Below, piece after piece: positions 40,085-52,089 of a DNA stretch of 64,000 bases (the stretch's first letter is position 1; each line of letters starts with the position of its first letter). The notes beneath the pieces were generated by a model. It was given only the letters and a program-made list of their open reading frames with translations. It searched no databases and was not told the DNA's origin. The stretch comes from Meghimatium bilineatum (Eukaryota > Mollusca > Gastropoda > Stylommatophora > Philomycidae). The stretch covers positions 15,641,274-15,705,273 of the forward strand of contig CM067302.1 of NCBI GenBank assembly GCA_034231615.1. Reading direction: 5' to 3'. The translations under genes and the position numbers were made by a program.

Positions 40085-41720
40085 ATGTAGCTGAGTTGAT
40101 ATTTGAATATTCTAACTTATCTTTGTTATTTTCAATAATACTGTTAGTGTAGTGTACTGTGGACAAACTTGACAAACTATACATTTTTGTTGTTCATGAA
40201 GACAAGACACATCTGTTGTTCCCATTTCTGTAATTTTCAGAAGCACACAAAACTAATTAATAATATTCAAAAATGACGGCTGTGTTTTCTGATGATTTTC
40301 ATCATATATTCTTATTTTATCTCCTCTCTTAGTGATGTGTCTTTTAATTTGAAATCTTTCCAATTAGTATTTCTGATTTTTCTGTGGCATCTATTCTTAA
40401 AGGCAACTAACTTCTTATCCATTATTGCAGTAGATTTCCAACTTCCACATCCATATGTCAATGATGGAATCACACTTGCGTTGAATTATATACAGTATAA
40501 TTATATATATTATAATTAAATACCACATAATATATACAGTTTTGTGTTCACAAAGGCAAGACGCATCTGTTGATTCTATTTCTATAATTTATAGGTGCGC
40601 ACAGAACTAATAAATATTAATAATGGCAGTAAATTAGCTTAATTAAAATGGAAATAAATGATCACACTATTGAATATCATTAAATACCACAAAAATTATA
40701 TATATTTCTGTGTGCGCAAAGGCAAGACGCATCTGTTGATCCTATTTCAATAATTTATAGGTGCACGCAAAATTTAATTAATATTAAAAATGGCAGCAAA
40801 TTTGCATACATAAACTGAAAGTAAATTATCAAACTGTTGAATATAATTAAATACCACAGAATCTATATATTTATGTATGCGCAAAGACAAGGCGCATCTA
40901 TTGATCGTATTTCTATAATGTTTAGGTGCGTGGATAACTATTAATATTTAAAATGGCAGCAAATTAGCATAATTAAAATGAAAATAAATTATCAAACTAT
41001 TGAATATAATTAAATACCACAGAAATTATATATATTTGTATTGGCAAAGGCAAGACGCATCTGTTGATCCTATTTCTATAATTTATAGGTGCGCGCAGAA
41101 CTAATTAATATTAAAAATGTCAGGAAATTAGCTTAATTAAAATGAAAGTAAATTATCAAACTTTTGAATATAATTAAATACCACAGAATCTATATGTTTC
41201 TGTGTGCGCAAAGACAAGACGCATCTGTTGATCGTATTTCTATAATTTTTAGGTGCGTGGATAACTAATTAATATTAAAAATGGCAGCAAATGAGCATAA
41301 TTAAAATGAAAATAAATTTTCAAACTATTGAATATAATTAAATACTGCAGAATCTATATATTGTGTGTGTGCAAAGGCAAGACGCAGCTGTTGATTGCAT
41401 TGTGCTAATCTTCAGATGAAATGAAGGCTAATAAAATTCAAAGTGGCGGTAAATTTGCATTATTAACATTGCATCGGATAGTCTAATTATAAAATTGTTT
41501 CATTATTTCCGATATAATATTCTACAATACATACATTTTTTAATTTGGAAAAACTTGACGAATGTGCTGGTTATGTTGTTATTCTTGTTAGATACAACTA
41601 AAGCTAATTAATATTCCTAAAAGCTAATTTACATAATTAAAATTCATTTGAATAGGCCTATATAGGATAGTTAAATGTCCTTGTTATTTATGATAAAATG
41701 TTTCTGTGCTTCAAATATGA
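40085..41720. repeat. 165-bp satellite array inside the TIR element
   Basis: GCAAGACGCATCTG-type cores start at about 40556, 40722, 40887, 41050, 41214 and 41377, spacing 163-166 bp. Diverged units lie at about 40190 and 41540. Each unit has AGGTGCGCGCAGAACTAATT, AATATTAAAAATG, AATTAGC and ATTAAATACCACAGAAT. The element at 18951-19411 carries a single copy of the central part (ACACAGAACTAATAGATATT, AAAATGTGGGCTAATTTGCA). Confidence 0.88.
40310..40490 (-). pseudogene. RTE-c fragment inserted in the satellite
   Basis: Matches the minus-strand RTE-c copy at about 8690-8890: GTCTTTTAATTTGAAATCTT, TCCAATTAGTATTTCTGATT, CAACTAACTTCTTATCCATT, CATATGTCAATGATGGAATC. In protein terms it is the 'YGCQSW...KKLVAFENRC...NWKDFK' segment. 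Truncated at both ends. Confidence 0.75.
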
Positions 41721-42927
41721 CAAAACTTTCATGGATTATGTGCATAGTGATGTGTTTAGTTAGTTTTGTGAGCAGCTTGTGTGGAGGAATAGTCTGAATA
41801 CTATTCATGTATATCTACTGGTAAGTACATCTTATATTTCTGCTGTATTATCTCCCCCCCCCCCCCTTCCTATTATACATATAGTTAAGTTACTGGTAGC
41901 ATTATTGTGCAGTCATGTTCTAGGAATAATAGTTGAGCAATTTGTGGGAAAAAAAATTAGTACCAAGAGTAACTTGTAGGGCCTAAGTCAGATTTTGTGA
42001 TTATTAGCTACAGTTCCATGTCCTGAAGCCTGGAAAACACTGACTAACCCTTTCCCCCCGCCACTCCAAAACAACGTGGGTGAATGTTCCCTCAGATCTT
42101 CTATGGACCTCATGTCGGCCATTACATTTATGAACTTACATTTCTAAATAACTTTTTAAACAAAAGAAAAAAACTGATGTTGACTATGTAGATAGATGCC
42201 AACCAGGATCATTTAGGCCTAGTTATCTATCGTAGCCATAGTGATGACTGTGCAATTGTACGACATGCTTAATCTGGTACAGTAGGCCCTCCAATATAAT
42301 ATATTATTCTATACTACAGGCCTAAGTAAATTAGTGATCAGTCTATGTTCTTAATTGCTAAAATGTATTTATTAGGCCTATACCATAAATATAACAACAA
42401 AACAAAACTACATATTTAAATTAAATGCGTAATTGTTACGTAGAAATCTGACATGGCGAAAATAATTAATAGAACAGCCATAATGGCTGATAACAAGAAG
42501 GTTGTCAGCATGAAATATCAATGTCTTTAAAAATTATTTTCGTCATCTTTCATCCTCAAACATTATTAATAGTTGCACATATCTATATTTAAAATGGTCT
42601 ACGAACTTCAGAAAATTATTTACAAACACGACACATCTAAGAGATAAGTAAATAACATGGTTGTAACATACCTGTGAGCACTAAATTTGGAATAACTTCA
42701 CTGTAAAATAATATTTCAAGAAACATCAATGTCCGTCTTACGCGCCAATAATTGCTGAGTAATAATCATTCACTCGTTTCAAAGTAAAGTCTAATTTAGC
42801 ATTGACATTTATGGAAAATTCCTTTATGTCTGCAGTATTAAAATGCTTTATCAGATATTTTATAGCCATGACGAGAAATCGATTATAACTTTTAAGCTGT
42901 ATCTCCAAGTACCTACTTAATGTATGC

Positions 42928-44050
42928 TTGTTCTGTCCTCTAATAGCTCATCCATTATAATAAACTAAAAATTAAAAAAAAAAATAAACCAGCATTTTAT
43001 GAACTTGTAAAAATTTAATGAATTGTATGTAAAATAAAAATGTGACTTTTTGCCAAGTGGAGAATAAAAAAAAGGCTCAGCTCACAAGGCAAAAAGTTGC
43101 AACTCATTATTCAATCTTAGACGATGAGATAATTTCTCAGGTGTTCACAATTGAAAAGTCATATGTCACATTTGTTCATGCTGCCTAGTTCCATCAGGGA
43201 GAGGGTTTTGGGAGCAAATGCATGACATACGATAGTGATACCTCATAGGTATCTTTACAATCGGGGAAGATGAACAATAATTAATAATCCATCAATTTTT
43301 TTTCACCCTCAGAAAAAAAACATCATTGTCTTGTCCACTCCAGTAATGACATCTCTGCCTCTCTATTAAATGCCCACTGTGGCAATTGTTGGATCTCATT
43401 TTAGCAACCTGGAGACAATGTTAAAAACATTTTACTATGCTCATAATTATAATTAATAATAATAAAACAACTTAATTCTTAGTAGACTTATACACAGACT
43501 ATAGCCATGTTTTCTTACAAGCTTCTATGTGAACAACTACTATTTAGGCCTGTTGAGAGCTATTTTAAGTTGCGTCTTAAATTTTTAAGAGTTAACAAAT
43601 AGTTTGACCATAATATTGATATATTTCAAAATAGCCTATAGGCCTACACTACATTAGTAAATGAACACTCTAGCCCTATTCAAAAATCTAACCATTTTGT
43701 CAATGACAAATTGCTTTAAACTCAATTTTTTTGAAGAACGTTATTTCAACATCAGGCACATGAACAAAATTAAAAGTGGGATAATTACAAAAGTATTAGG
43801 AACATAGTCCCCATATTTTGCATATGTTTTGTAGGTCTACCTGAAAATAAATGAAGCAGTAGGGACTACAAATGTCTTAATTTTTTCCACTAGATCTCTG
43901 TAGATATATTCCCTGTAAGATTGTTCAGTCAAGGTTAGAAGAAAACTCGCAATTGCAACACTCAAATTAACACAAATGAGAAAGCTATGGCCAAATAGTA
44001 ATAATGACATTAAATTAACCATTTTAAGTGTTTTCCTTGAATAAGATCAT
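42928..44050. other. Non-coding stretch
   Basis: AT-rich, no gene recognised. TAGGCCTA-like octamers recur here and in 41600-43650. A 61-codon minus frame at 43837-44022 has no recognisable match. Confidence 0.4.
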
Positions 44051-44061
44051 GTGGTTTCCCA

Positions 44062-44478
44062 GTGGCAAAATATGGATGCGAGACTTGGACTTTAAACAAG
44101 ACAGTATCCAAAAGAATAAATTCATTTGAAATGAAGTGCTACAGAAAGATCCTACAGATATTATGGACAGAGAAAAAGAAGAACATTAAAGTTTTGAAAT
44201 TACTGAAACTAAATGAAGGGTGGCTTCTAAATACCATCATAAGAAGGAAGCTACAGTATTTTGGACACTTAAAGCGACACAATGGTATCGAAAGGCTAAT
44301 TCTAGAGGACAGAGTGCCGGGAAAGAGAAGAAGAGGAAGACTAAGAAGACGTTGGACCAGTGACATCGAAGAATGTATGCACATGTCTTTGGCCAATGCA
44401 GGCCTGCTTGCCCAGAACAGAGAGGCATTCAGATTATCCACGATGAAGACAACATTCTGGAAAGAATATGTCCCTTGA
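44062..44478 (+). pseudogene. RTE-like C-terminal region, 138 open codons
   Basis: Open frame AKYGCETWTLNKTVSKRINS, FEMKCYRKILQILWTEKKKN, NEGWLLNTIIRRKLQYFGHL, KRRRGRLRRRWTSDIEECMH, ending AFRLSTMKTTFWKEYVP and TGA. This is the post-RT domain of an RTE-like non-LTR element, with the RT itself lost. It is open to the natural stop, so it is a relatively young 5'-truncated copy. Related: 35125-35420. Confidence 0.8.
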
Positions 44479-44599
44479 TATATTCCCTATGCTATGTATG
44501 ACTTTTTAGCCATGAAACTAAGCCCAATCTTCCAATCTTCCCTTACATTAGACATGTAGGCCTATGGAATATTATGTAATTTGTATTTTTTTCAGTGAA

Positions 44600-45030
44600 T
44601 TAAAACTAACTAATTCGTGTTAGTTAGTTAGTTAGTTAGTTAGTCATCGGATCATCATCACTGCAAAGTGGACACGTCCATAGATGCTTTGATCTCTCCT
44701 TGAGTGTATCTGCCATTACACTTCTGCTGACAGTACCGGTCCTATGCTGGTTGACCATCATTCTTCTGCGCCCTCCAAAATATTCACTTCTAGCAACACT
44801 GCATTTCAATCCCTGGTCTTTAATACTAGCCATTGAAAAGGAATCATCATCCACATTAGTCTCACTCTCGCGTGTTATATCTCTTAAGGAGTTCAAAACA
44901 TCAGCGCGATCCATTGCCCTATCGCCCTGTGCCACAATCACACATGATGTCAGTTGATCTGCTCTTTCATTGCCTCGAACGCCCACATGCCACATCATAA
45001 ATAACGTATAGGCCCTATGTCAATGATCAC
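44600..45030 (-). pseudogene. RNase H end and C-terminal domain of a third RNH family
   Basis: Minus frame starting near 44998 reads MMWHVGVRGNERADQLTSCV, the last RNase H block (Asp in ERADQL), then DRADVLNSLRDITRESETN, NQHRTGTVSRSVMADTLKER and KHLWTCPLCSDDDPMTN. A C..C pair is kept but the following His/Cys are missing. The element ends in an AACT repeat tail (GTTAGTTAGTTAGTTAGTTA on the plus strand, about 44622-44645). Confidence 0.75.
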
Positions 45031-45116
45031 TTTTCTTAATTGTTTAGTTATCATTTATGTTGGCCCACTTGTTTATTTCTTCTCTCCAAATGTCCATTCC
45101 TCTAAGTAGTCTAAAC

Positions 45117-45266
45117 CAGGCGTTCTCAACCTGGACTTCGCAAGCACCTTGGTGCCTTTGTGAGAACATGTGCTCGCGTCATGTCAGTTAAAAAGTTCTT
45201 ACCAGCATTAACGATTATGCCTACATGTGAGCGATGCTCATCACTTGAAAAGGTTTAAGACCACTG
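45117..45266. mobile_element. 150-bp hAT-type MITE
   Basis: Ends CAGGCGTTCTCAACCTGG and AAGGTTTAAGACCACTG form imperfect hAT-style inverted repeats (compare CAGTGGTTCTCAACC). Flanks GTCTAAAC and CTCTAGGT agree at about 5 of 8 positions, so the target duplication is old. No coding capacity. Confidence 0.65.
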
Positions 45267-45559
45267 CTCTAGGTTATTGTTATCATTTCAGTCTACAACT
45301 TTCAGTCTCATACAGTTTCAATACTTTCTGATACTGATGTTCCTCTATGCCACACTCAATCTTCCAATATCTTGTTGCTTGGTCTTCCCCTGCTCTTCTT
45401 GCTCTAATGAGAGGCATTGTCCTCAGAGTGGCAGTGAGGACATCGGTCTGAAATAGGAGACATCACATAGACGAAGATGGTAGTTCAGCAGATGTGGGAT
45501 TATATATTCATTTGAAATTATACATGAAGCTAGGTCACAGGTTTACATTTGCTTTCTAT

Positions 45560-45835
45560 TTGTGTTACAAGCTTGGCATGAAACTTGTCAAATTTGTAAC
45601 CTTTAGGGTCTATGTCATAGAAAGTTGGTTAACATTTCCTATACAGGTTGCGCGATTGACTCACAATTTCTGTTGTTGTATTGTTGTAATGATTCTAGGC
45701 AATATTTTGTGTTTAGTAGGTTACCATTGCTTTCTGAACATTCTGAATACACTTTTGTCTGTGGTAGAGTTTGAACCTTGTACTTTGGCTGTCCGAGACA
45801 TATTCTGTATTTCTCTGCTACAGATCCTAACTTTT
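45560..45835 (-). mobile_element. tRNA-derived SINE, copy 2
   Basis: Minus-strand head GATCTGTAGCAGAGAAATAC (A-box-like) then ACAAGGTTCAAACTCTACCA (B box GGTTCAAACTC). The body has TTCAGAAAGCAATGGTAACC and ATTGCCTAGAATCATTACAA, matching copy 1 at 26240-26545. A 124-codon plus-strand frame across it is a shadow. Confidence 0.78.
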
Positions 45836-45944
45836 GTCATGCTAAACTCCAAACACGTCAATCTTTGATTACTTTTTCCAAGTTATTGGTTCAATAAATA
45901 AGAAATTGGGGAAGACATCAGGGCAGACCACTTCTAAAGTTCAC

Positions 45945-46210
45945 CAAATAATATTTGTGAAAGAATTTTATCAATTCTAAATATCTCACAATACACCACC
46001 AATCTCTTTAATGGATACCTACAGGCAAAAGAGCAAGGGGTAGACCAAAAGAAACACTCAGAAGAACAATACTTAGAGAAAGTAAAACGATCAATATTCA
46101 TACTATTCAAGAACTGCACAGAATAGCTTTGAACAGACAGAATTGGAGAGATCTGACCTCTGCCCTATGCGCTAACTTCAGCACAAAACGAAAATGAATG
46201 AATGAAATAT
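45945..46210 (+). mobile_element. RTE-e 3'-end fragment
   Basis: ATACCACCAATCTCTTTAAT, CAGGCAAAAGAGCAAGGGGT, CAGAAGAACAATACTTAGAG, GAACTGCACAGAATAGCTTT and the tail ATGAATGAATGAAA. It matches 63204-63566 (+) and 62235-62671 (-). The protein trace is GKRARGRPKETLRRTILRES. Confidence 0.8.
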
Positions 46211-46379
46211 CTCACACACACACCCCCCACCATCCCCTCAATTAAATATTGTTAGTGCTAACAGAATCGCTCTTAACTATAGAATGTGTACATTTTATTG
46301 ATTAATATGAATACAATGTGCTGTGATAATATCTTTTTTATTTACATTTTGTATATTTTTAGATGGCTATGATATTTAG

Positions 46380-46465
46380 TCAGAGAATGGTTTTGTCGGA
46401 TCATCATGGACTTACTCACCGAACAGAGAGACAATTTGAAAACTTTGACAGATGGCATCAATAAG
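46380..46465 (+). CDS. Candidate internal exon of an unidentified host gene
   Basis: An acceptor-like GATATTTAG precedes it, with the pyrimidine-rich TTTGTATATTTTTAG 18 bp further upstream. The donor is AAG|GTATGA. With two bases completing a split codon, 28 codons read REWFCRIIMDLLTEQRDNLK and TLTDGINK with no stop, ending in phase 0. The alternative start just after the first TTTTTAG gives a frame with a TAA before the donor. The composition (amphipathic, Leu/Asp/Glu/Lys) is unlike the AT-rich surroundings and unlike any mobile element here. I do not recognise the protein. Neighbouring exons were not found. Confidence 0.4.
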
Positions 46466-46984
46466 GTATGATATTTTTGTCTCTGCACACATTCATCTTT
46501 TTTGTTTGAAAGATAAAATTTAGAAAATAAATGAAAAAAAGAAAATAGGAGTGCACAGGATCAGGAAAATCTCATCAAAAATAATGCCAGGAAAAGCACC
46601 AATCAGGACTTAATCTGGAGCAGAAAGTAAAATTCCACTATCCTGCATAGGAAAAATGAATAGCACACTCATATATATATATATATTTGATATGTGGTGG
46701 AAACCCCTCCTCCCACCTCTTGTGATATAACATGCACAAACACAATCCATTATTTAAAATTATTTATAAAACTGTTGATATATGAAAAGTACCTCAACAT
46801 AAGTCAACATTTGGCTAGAAAGCATTATTTTTGTCCCTTAACTCATCAGTGTGGACACAAAATATACATTTTATATATACACAAAAAATCAGGTTTTTAG
46901 TTCTTGTGGGGTGGGTGAAGGGGTGGATCTGTATGAGCACCTAAATACCACCCTTATCTATACTCTTGTTTTTAGTGTATAAAA
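46466..46984. other. Non-coding stretch
   Basis: AT-rich with a short AT run at 46672-46685. No element recognised. Confidence 0.35.
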
Positions 46985-47205
46985 TGAGAAGAGCAAAACT
47001 TGAACATTTAGTAGCCACCAGAAAGATCAACAAGAGAGACATAGGAAGATAAACAGAGAAGTTTCTAAATTTATTGTTACTGGGGCATGAGAAAATGTTA
47101 CCTGCTGACCATATTAACAATTCAAGAGACGGAGTTGCGGAGGAAAATTATCACATACATCATTAAGCATGACACTTGTGTTTGATTGGTTGATGTTTGT
47201 CATTC
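46985..47205 (+). pseudogene. RTE-a C-terminal fragment
   Basis: RRAKLEHLVATRKINKRD, then LLLLGHEKMLPADHINNSRD, and TTGTGTTTGATTGGTTGATG at the end. It parallels the end of the RTE-a RT (RTQLEHLITIGKIKGRRDR ... LIDNTRDRESW). Decayed by stops. Confidence 0.65.
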
Positions 47206-47288
47206 AGGTATTACAATTGGCTAATTCTTGTTTGAGAGATGATGAAGCAAATAATGTCATTATATACAAATATAAAATTTACATTTCT

Positions 47289-47393
47289 CTTGTCTGGGAG
47301 GTGATAGCTGTCTTTTATTTAATTGTCTGGGAGGTGATAGCTGTCTTTTATTTAATTGTCTGGGAGGTGATAGCTGTCTTTTATTTCATTGAC
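47289..47393. repeat. 33-bp triplication
   Basis: Three copies of a 33-bp unit with GTCTGGGAGGTGATAGCTGT followed by CTTTTATTTAATT. Confidence 0.92.
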
Positions 47394-48049
47394 ATGGCTA
47401 AGGACTGATTTTTTTTATTTTAATCTGTGGTTTAGTTGCCAGTTTTCTACAAGTTGTTTATTTGGGTGGTCATTGTTCATTCTTTTGCTTCTTTCATAAG
47501 CTTCCATTGTAGCCATATTTCTCCGCATCTCGTGGGGTTCTACATTTGTATGTATTTCACTTGCAGCCGTTTGTGTAGATCTTATTACTCCACTAATAAG
47601 GCATATACTTATATAAGCGTATATATTCTTCTACTTAGTTCCTATAGTGCAAAATTCAGAAGTAAACATTTGTATAAAATTTACTTTGTATGTAAATATG
47701 CAACATATAAACACATTCTCCTTCTGATTTGTTCCTATAGTGCAAAATTCAGAAGTAAATAATTTTATAAAATTTAATTTTTATGTAAATATACAACATA
47801 TAAACACATTATTCTATTACTTAGTTCCTATAGTGCAAAATTCAGAAGTAAACATTTTTATAAAATTTACTTTGTATATAAATATACAACATATAAACAC
47901 ATTCTTCCTCAACTTTGTTCCTGTAGCGCAAAATTCAGACGTAAACATTTTTTGTAAAATTTACTTTGTATGTAAATATACAACATATAAACACATTCTT
48001 CTTCTACTTAGTTCCTATAATATAAAATTCTGAAGAAAACATTTTTATA

Positions 48050-48200
48050 AATTTCATGCTGAAGTCGGATGTGTCAGGCCGAAAGGCGCAGATATCACAG
48101 CAATTCTGTAAACCATGACACAACACATTCCGTTCTCCTGACTATATCCTGCTAATCTGCGGGAGTTTGAGAACAAACGCAGAAGAAAAAGGAGAAGAAA
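48050..48200 (+). mobile_element. GAA-SINE inside the 93-bp satellite, copy A
   Basis: CATGCTGAAGTCGGATGTGT, CAGGCCGAAAGGCGCAGATA, CATTCCGTTCTCCTGACTAT, CGGGAGTTTGAGAACAAACG and an AGAAGAAAAAGGAGAAGAA tail. Preceded by GAAAACATTTTTATAAATTT of a satellite unit and followed by TTTATTTTATATGTAAATAT. Confidence 0.85.
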
Positions 48201-49117
48201 TTTATTTTATATGTAAATATACAACATATAAACACATTCTTCCTCTACTTTGTTCCTATAGTGCAAAATTCAGAAATAAATATTTTTATAAAATTTACTT
48301 TGTATGTAAATATACAACATATAAACATATTTTTCTTCTATTTTGTCCTATGGTGCAAAATTCAGAAGTAAACATTTTTATAAAATTTAATTTGTATATA
48401 AATATATTTCATATAAACACATTCTTCTTCTACTTAGTTCTTATAGTGTAAAATTCTGAAGTAAATATTTCTATAAAATTTACTATGTATCCAAATATAC
48501 AACATATAAACACATTCCTCTTCTATTTAGTTCCTATAGTGCAAAATTCCAAAGAAAACATTTAAAAAAAATTTACTTTGTATGCACATAACAATATATA
48601 AACACTTACTTTTTCTACTTTGTTCCGATAGTGCAAAATTCAGAAGTAAACATTTTTACAAAATTTTCTTTTTATATAAATATACAACATATAGACACAT
48701 TTTCCATCTACTTTGTTCCTACAGTGCAAAATTCTGAAATAAATATTTTTATAAAATTTACTTTGTATGTAAATATACAACATATAAACACATTCTTCTT
48801 CTATTTAGTCCTATAGTGCAAAATTCAGAAGAAACATTTTTATAAAATTTACTTTGATTGTAAATATACAACATATAGACACATGCTTCTTCTACTTAGT
48901 TCTTATAGTGTAAAATTCTAAAGTAAACATTTTAATAAAATTTACTTTGTATATAAATATACAACATATAAACACCCTCAACTTTGTTCCTGTAGCGCAA
49001 ATTTCAGACATAAACATTTTTTGTAAAATTTACTTTGTATGTAAATATACAACATATAAACACATTCTTCTTCTACTTAGTTCCTATAATATAAAATTCT
49101 GAAGAAAACATTTTTAT

Positions 49118-49268
49118 AAAGTTCATGTTGCAGACGGATCTGTCAGACCGAAAATCGCACATATCACAGCAATTCTGTAAACCATGACACAACGCATTCC
49201 GTTATCCTGACTACATCCTGCTAATCTGCAAGAGTTTGAGAACAAACGCAGAAAAAAAGGAGAAGTTT
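49118..49268 (+). mobile_element. GAA-SINE inside the 93-bp satellite, copy B
   Basis: Same SINE as copy A with the same satellite sequence on both sides (GAAAACATTTTTATAAAGTT before, TTTATTTTATATGTAAATAT after). Upstream units also match those before copy A. So the SINE was copied together with its satellite context rather than inserted twice. Confidence 0.85.
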
Positions 49269-52089
49269 ATTTTATATGTAAATATACAACATATGAACAC
49301 ATTCTTCTTCTACTTAGTTGTTATAGTGCAAAATTCAGAAGTAAACATTATTATTAACTCTACTTTGTATGTAAACATACAACATATAAACACATACTTC
49401 TTCTACTTTGTTCCTATAACGCAAAATTAAGAAGTAAATTTTTTAAAATAAAATTTACTTTGTATGTAAATATACAACATATAAACACATTCTTCTTCTA
49501 TTTTGTCCTATGGTGCAAAATTCAGAAGTAAACATTTTTATAAAATTTAATTTGTATATAAATATATTTCATATAAACACATTCTTCTTCTACTTAGTTC
49601 CTATAGTGCAAAATTCCAAAGAAAACATTTAAAAAAAAATTACTTTGTATGCAAATAACAATATATAAACACTTACTTTTTCTACTTTGTTCCGATAATG
49701 CAAAATTCAGAAGTAAACATTAGTACAAAATTTTCTTTGTATGTAAATATACGACATATAAACACATTTTTCATCTACTTTTTTTCTATAGTGCAAAATT
49801 CCAAAGAAAACATTAAAAAAAAATTTACTTTGTATGCAAATAACAATATATAAACACTTACTTTTTCTACTTTGTTCGGATAGTGCAAAATTCAGAAGTA
49901 AATATTTTTATAAAATCTACTATGTATGTAAATATACAACATATACACACATTCTTCTTCTACTTAGTTCCTATGGAGCAAAATTCAGACGTAATTATTT
50001 TGTGTAAAATTTACTATGTATCCAAATATACAACATATAAACACATTCTTCTTCTATTTAGTTTCTATAGTGCAAAATTCCCAAGTAAACATTTTTATAA
50101 AATTTACTTTGTATGCAAATAACAATATATAAACACTTTCTTTTTCTACTTTGTTTCGATAGTGCAAAATTTAGAAGTAAACATTTTTACAAAATTTTCT
50201 TTTTATATAAATATACAACATATAAACACATTTTCCATCTACTGGGTACTTTGTTCCTAGTGTGCAAAATTCAGAAATAAATATTTTTATAAAATTTACT
50301 TTGTATGTAAATATACAACATATAAACACATTTTTCTTCTATTTAGTTCCCATAGTGCAAAACTCAGAAGTAAATATTATTATAAAGTTAATTTGTATGT
50401 AAACATTTAACATATAAAAACATTCTTCTTCTGCTTAGTTCCTACAGTATAAAATTGAGAAGAAAACCTTTTTCTAAAGTTTACTTTATATGTAAATATA
50501 CAACATATAAACACATTCTTCCTCTACTTTGTTCCTATATTATAAAATTGAGAAGAAAACCTTTTTCTAAAGTTTACTTTATATGTAAATATACAACATA
50601 TAAACACATTCTTCTTCTATTTAGTTTCTATAGTGCAAAATTCCCAAGTAAACATTTTTATAAAATTTACTTTGTATGGAAATAACAATATATAAACACT
50701 TTCTTTTTCTACTTTGTTTCGATAGTGCAAAATACAGAAGGAAACATTTTTACAAAATTTTCTTTGTATGTAAATATACAACATATAAACACATTTTCCA
50801 TCTACCGGGTACTTTGTTCCTATAGCGCAAAATTCAGACGTAAACATTTTTATAAAATTTACTTTGTATGTAAATATACAACATATAAACACATTCTTCC
50901 TCAACTTTGTTCCTGTAGCGCAAAATTCAGACGTAAACATTTTTTGTAAAATTTACTATGTATATAAATATATTTCATATAAACACATTCTTCTTCTACT
51001 TAGTTCCTATAGTGCAAAATTCCAAAGAAAACATTTAAAAAAAAATTACTTTGTATGCAAATAACAATATATAAACACTTACTTTTTCTACTTTGTTCCG
51101 ATAGTGCAAAATTCAGAAGTAAACATTTTTACAAAATTTTCTTTTTATGTAAATATACGACATATAAACACATTTTTCATCTACTTTTTTTCTATAGTGC
51201 AAAATTCCAAAGAAAACATTTAAAAAAAAATTACTTTGTATGCAAATAACAATATATAAACACTTACTTTTTCTACTTTGTTCGGATAGTGCAAAATTCA
51301 GAAGTAAATATTTTTATAAAATCTACTATGTATGTAAATATACAACATATAAACACATTCTTCTTCTATTTAGTTTCTATAGTGCAAAATTCCCAAGTAA
51401 ACATTTTTATAAAATTTACTTTGTATGCAAATAACAATATATAAACACTTTCTTTTTCTACTTTGTTTCGATAGTGCAAAATTCAGAAGTAAACATTTTT
51501 ACAAAATTTTCTTTTTATATAAATATACAACATATAAACACATTTTCCATCTACCGGGTACTTTGTTCCTATAGTGCAAAATTCAGAAATAAATATTTTT
51601 ATAAAATTTACTTTGTATGTAAATATACAACATATACCGGTAAACACATTTTTCTTCTATTTAGTTCCCATAGTGCAAAACTCAGAAGTAAATATTATTA
51701 TAAAGTTAATTTGTATGTAAACATTTAACATATAAAAACATTCTTCTTCTGCTTAGTTCCTATAGTATAAAATTGAGAAGAAAACCTTTTTTCTAAAGTT
51801 TACTTTATATGTAAATATACAACATATAAACACATTCTACTTCTTTTTAGTTCCTATAGTGCAAAATTCCAAATTAAAAACTTTTATAAAATTTACTTTA
51901 TATGTAAATATACAACATATAAACACATTCTTCTTCTATTTTGTCCTATAGAGCAAAATTCGAACGTAATAATTATTTTATAAAATTTACTTTGTATGCA
52001 AATATACAACATATATACACATTCTTATTCTACTTTGTTCCTATAGTGCAAAAGTATGAAGTAAACATTTTTTGTAAAATTTACTTTGA

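Larger units (their letters stand above)
39867..42927. mobile_element. Long TIR element with satellite interior
   Basis: Left end AGGTACTTGGACACAATTTT at about 39868 and right end TCTCCAAGTACCTA near 42911-42924, with the same termini as the 460-bp element at 18951-19411. Left subterminal sequence is shared over more than 150 bp (CTTAAAAAATGCAATTCAAA, TCTGCACGTCAACCCTGAAA, TGACATCAAAATCAAAATAT). No transposase was found, so it is non-autonomous. The interior holds a 165-bp satellite and about 1.2 kb of unassigned sequence. The pairing of these two ends is inferred. Confidence 0.6.

Noticed and set aside
41779..41979. Possible exon ending in CTACTG|GTAAGTAC
   Set aside because: A good donor but no convincing acceptor. 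The frame runs into a C-run low-complexity stretch and its phase does not match the candidate exon at 46380.
45494..45868. 124-codon plus-strand frame rich in Phe, Leu, Cys
   Set aside because: It overlaps a minus-strand tRNA-derived SINE shared with 26240-26545.
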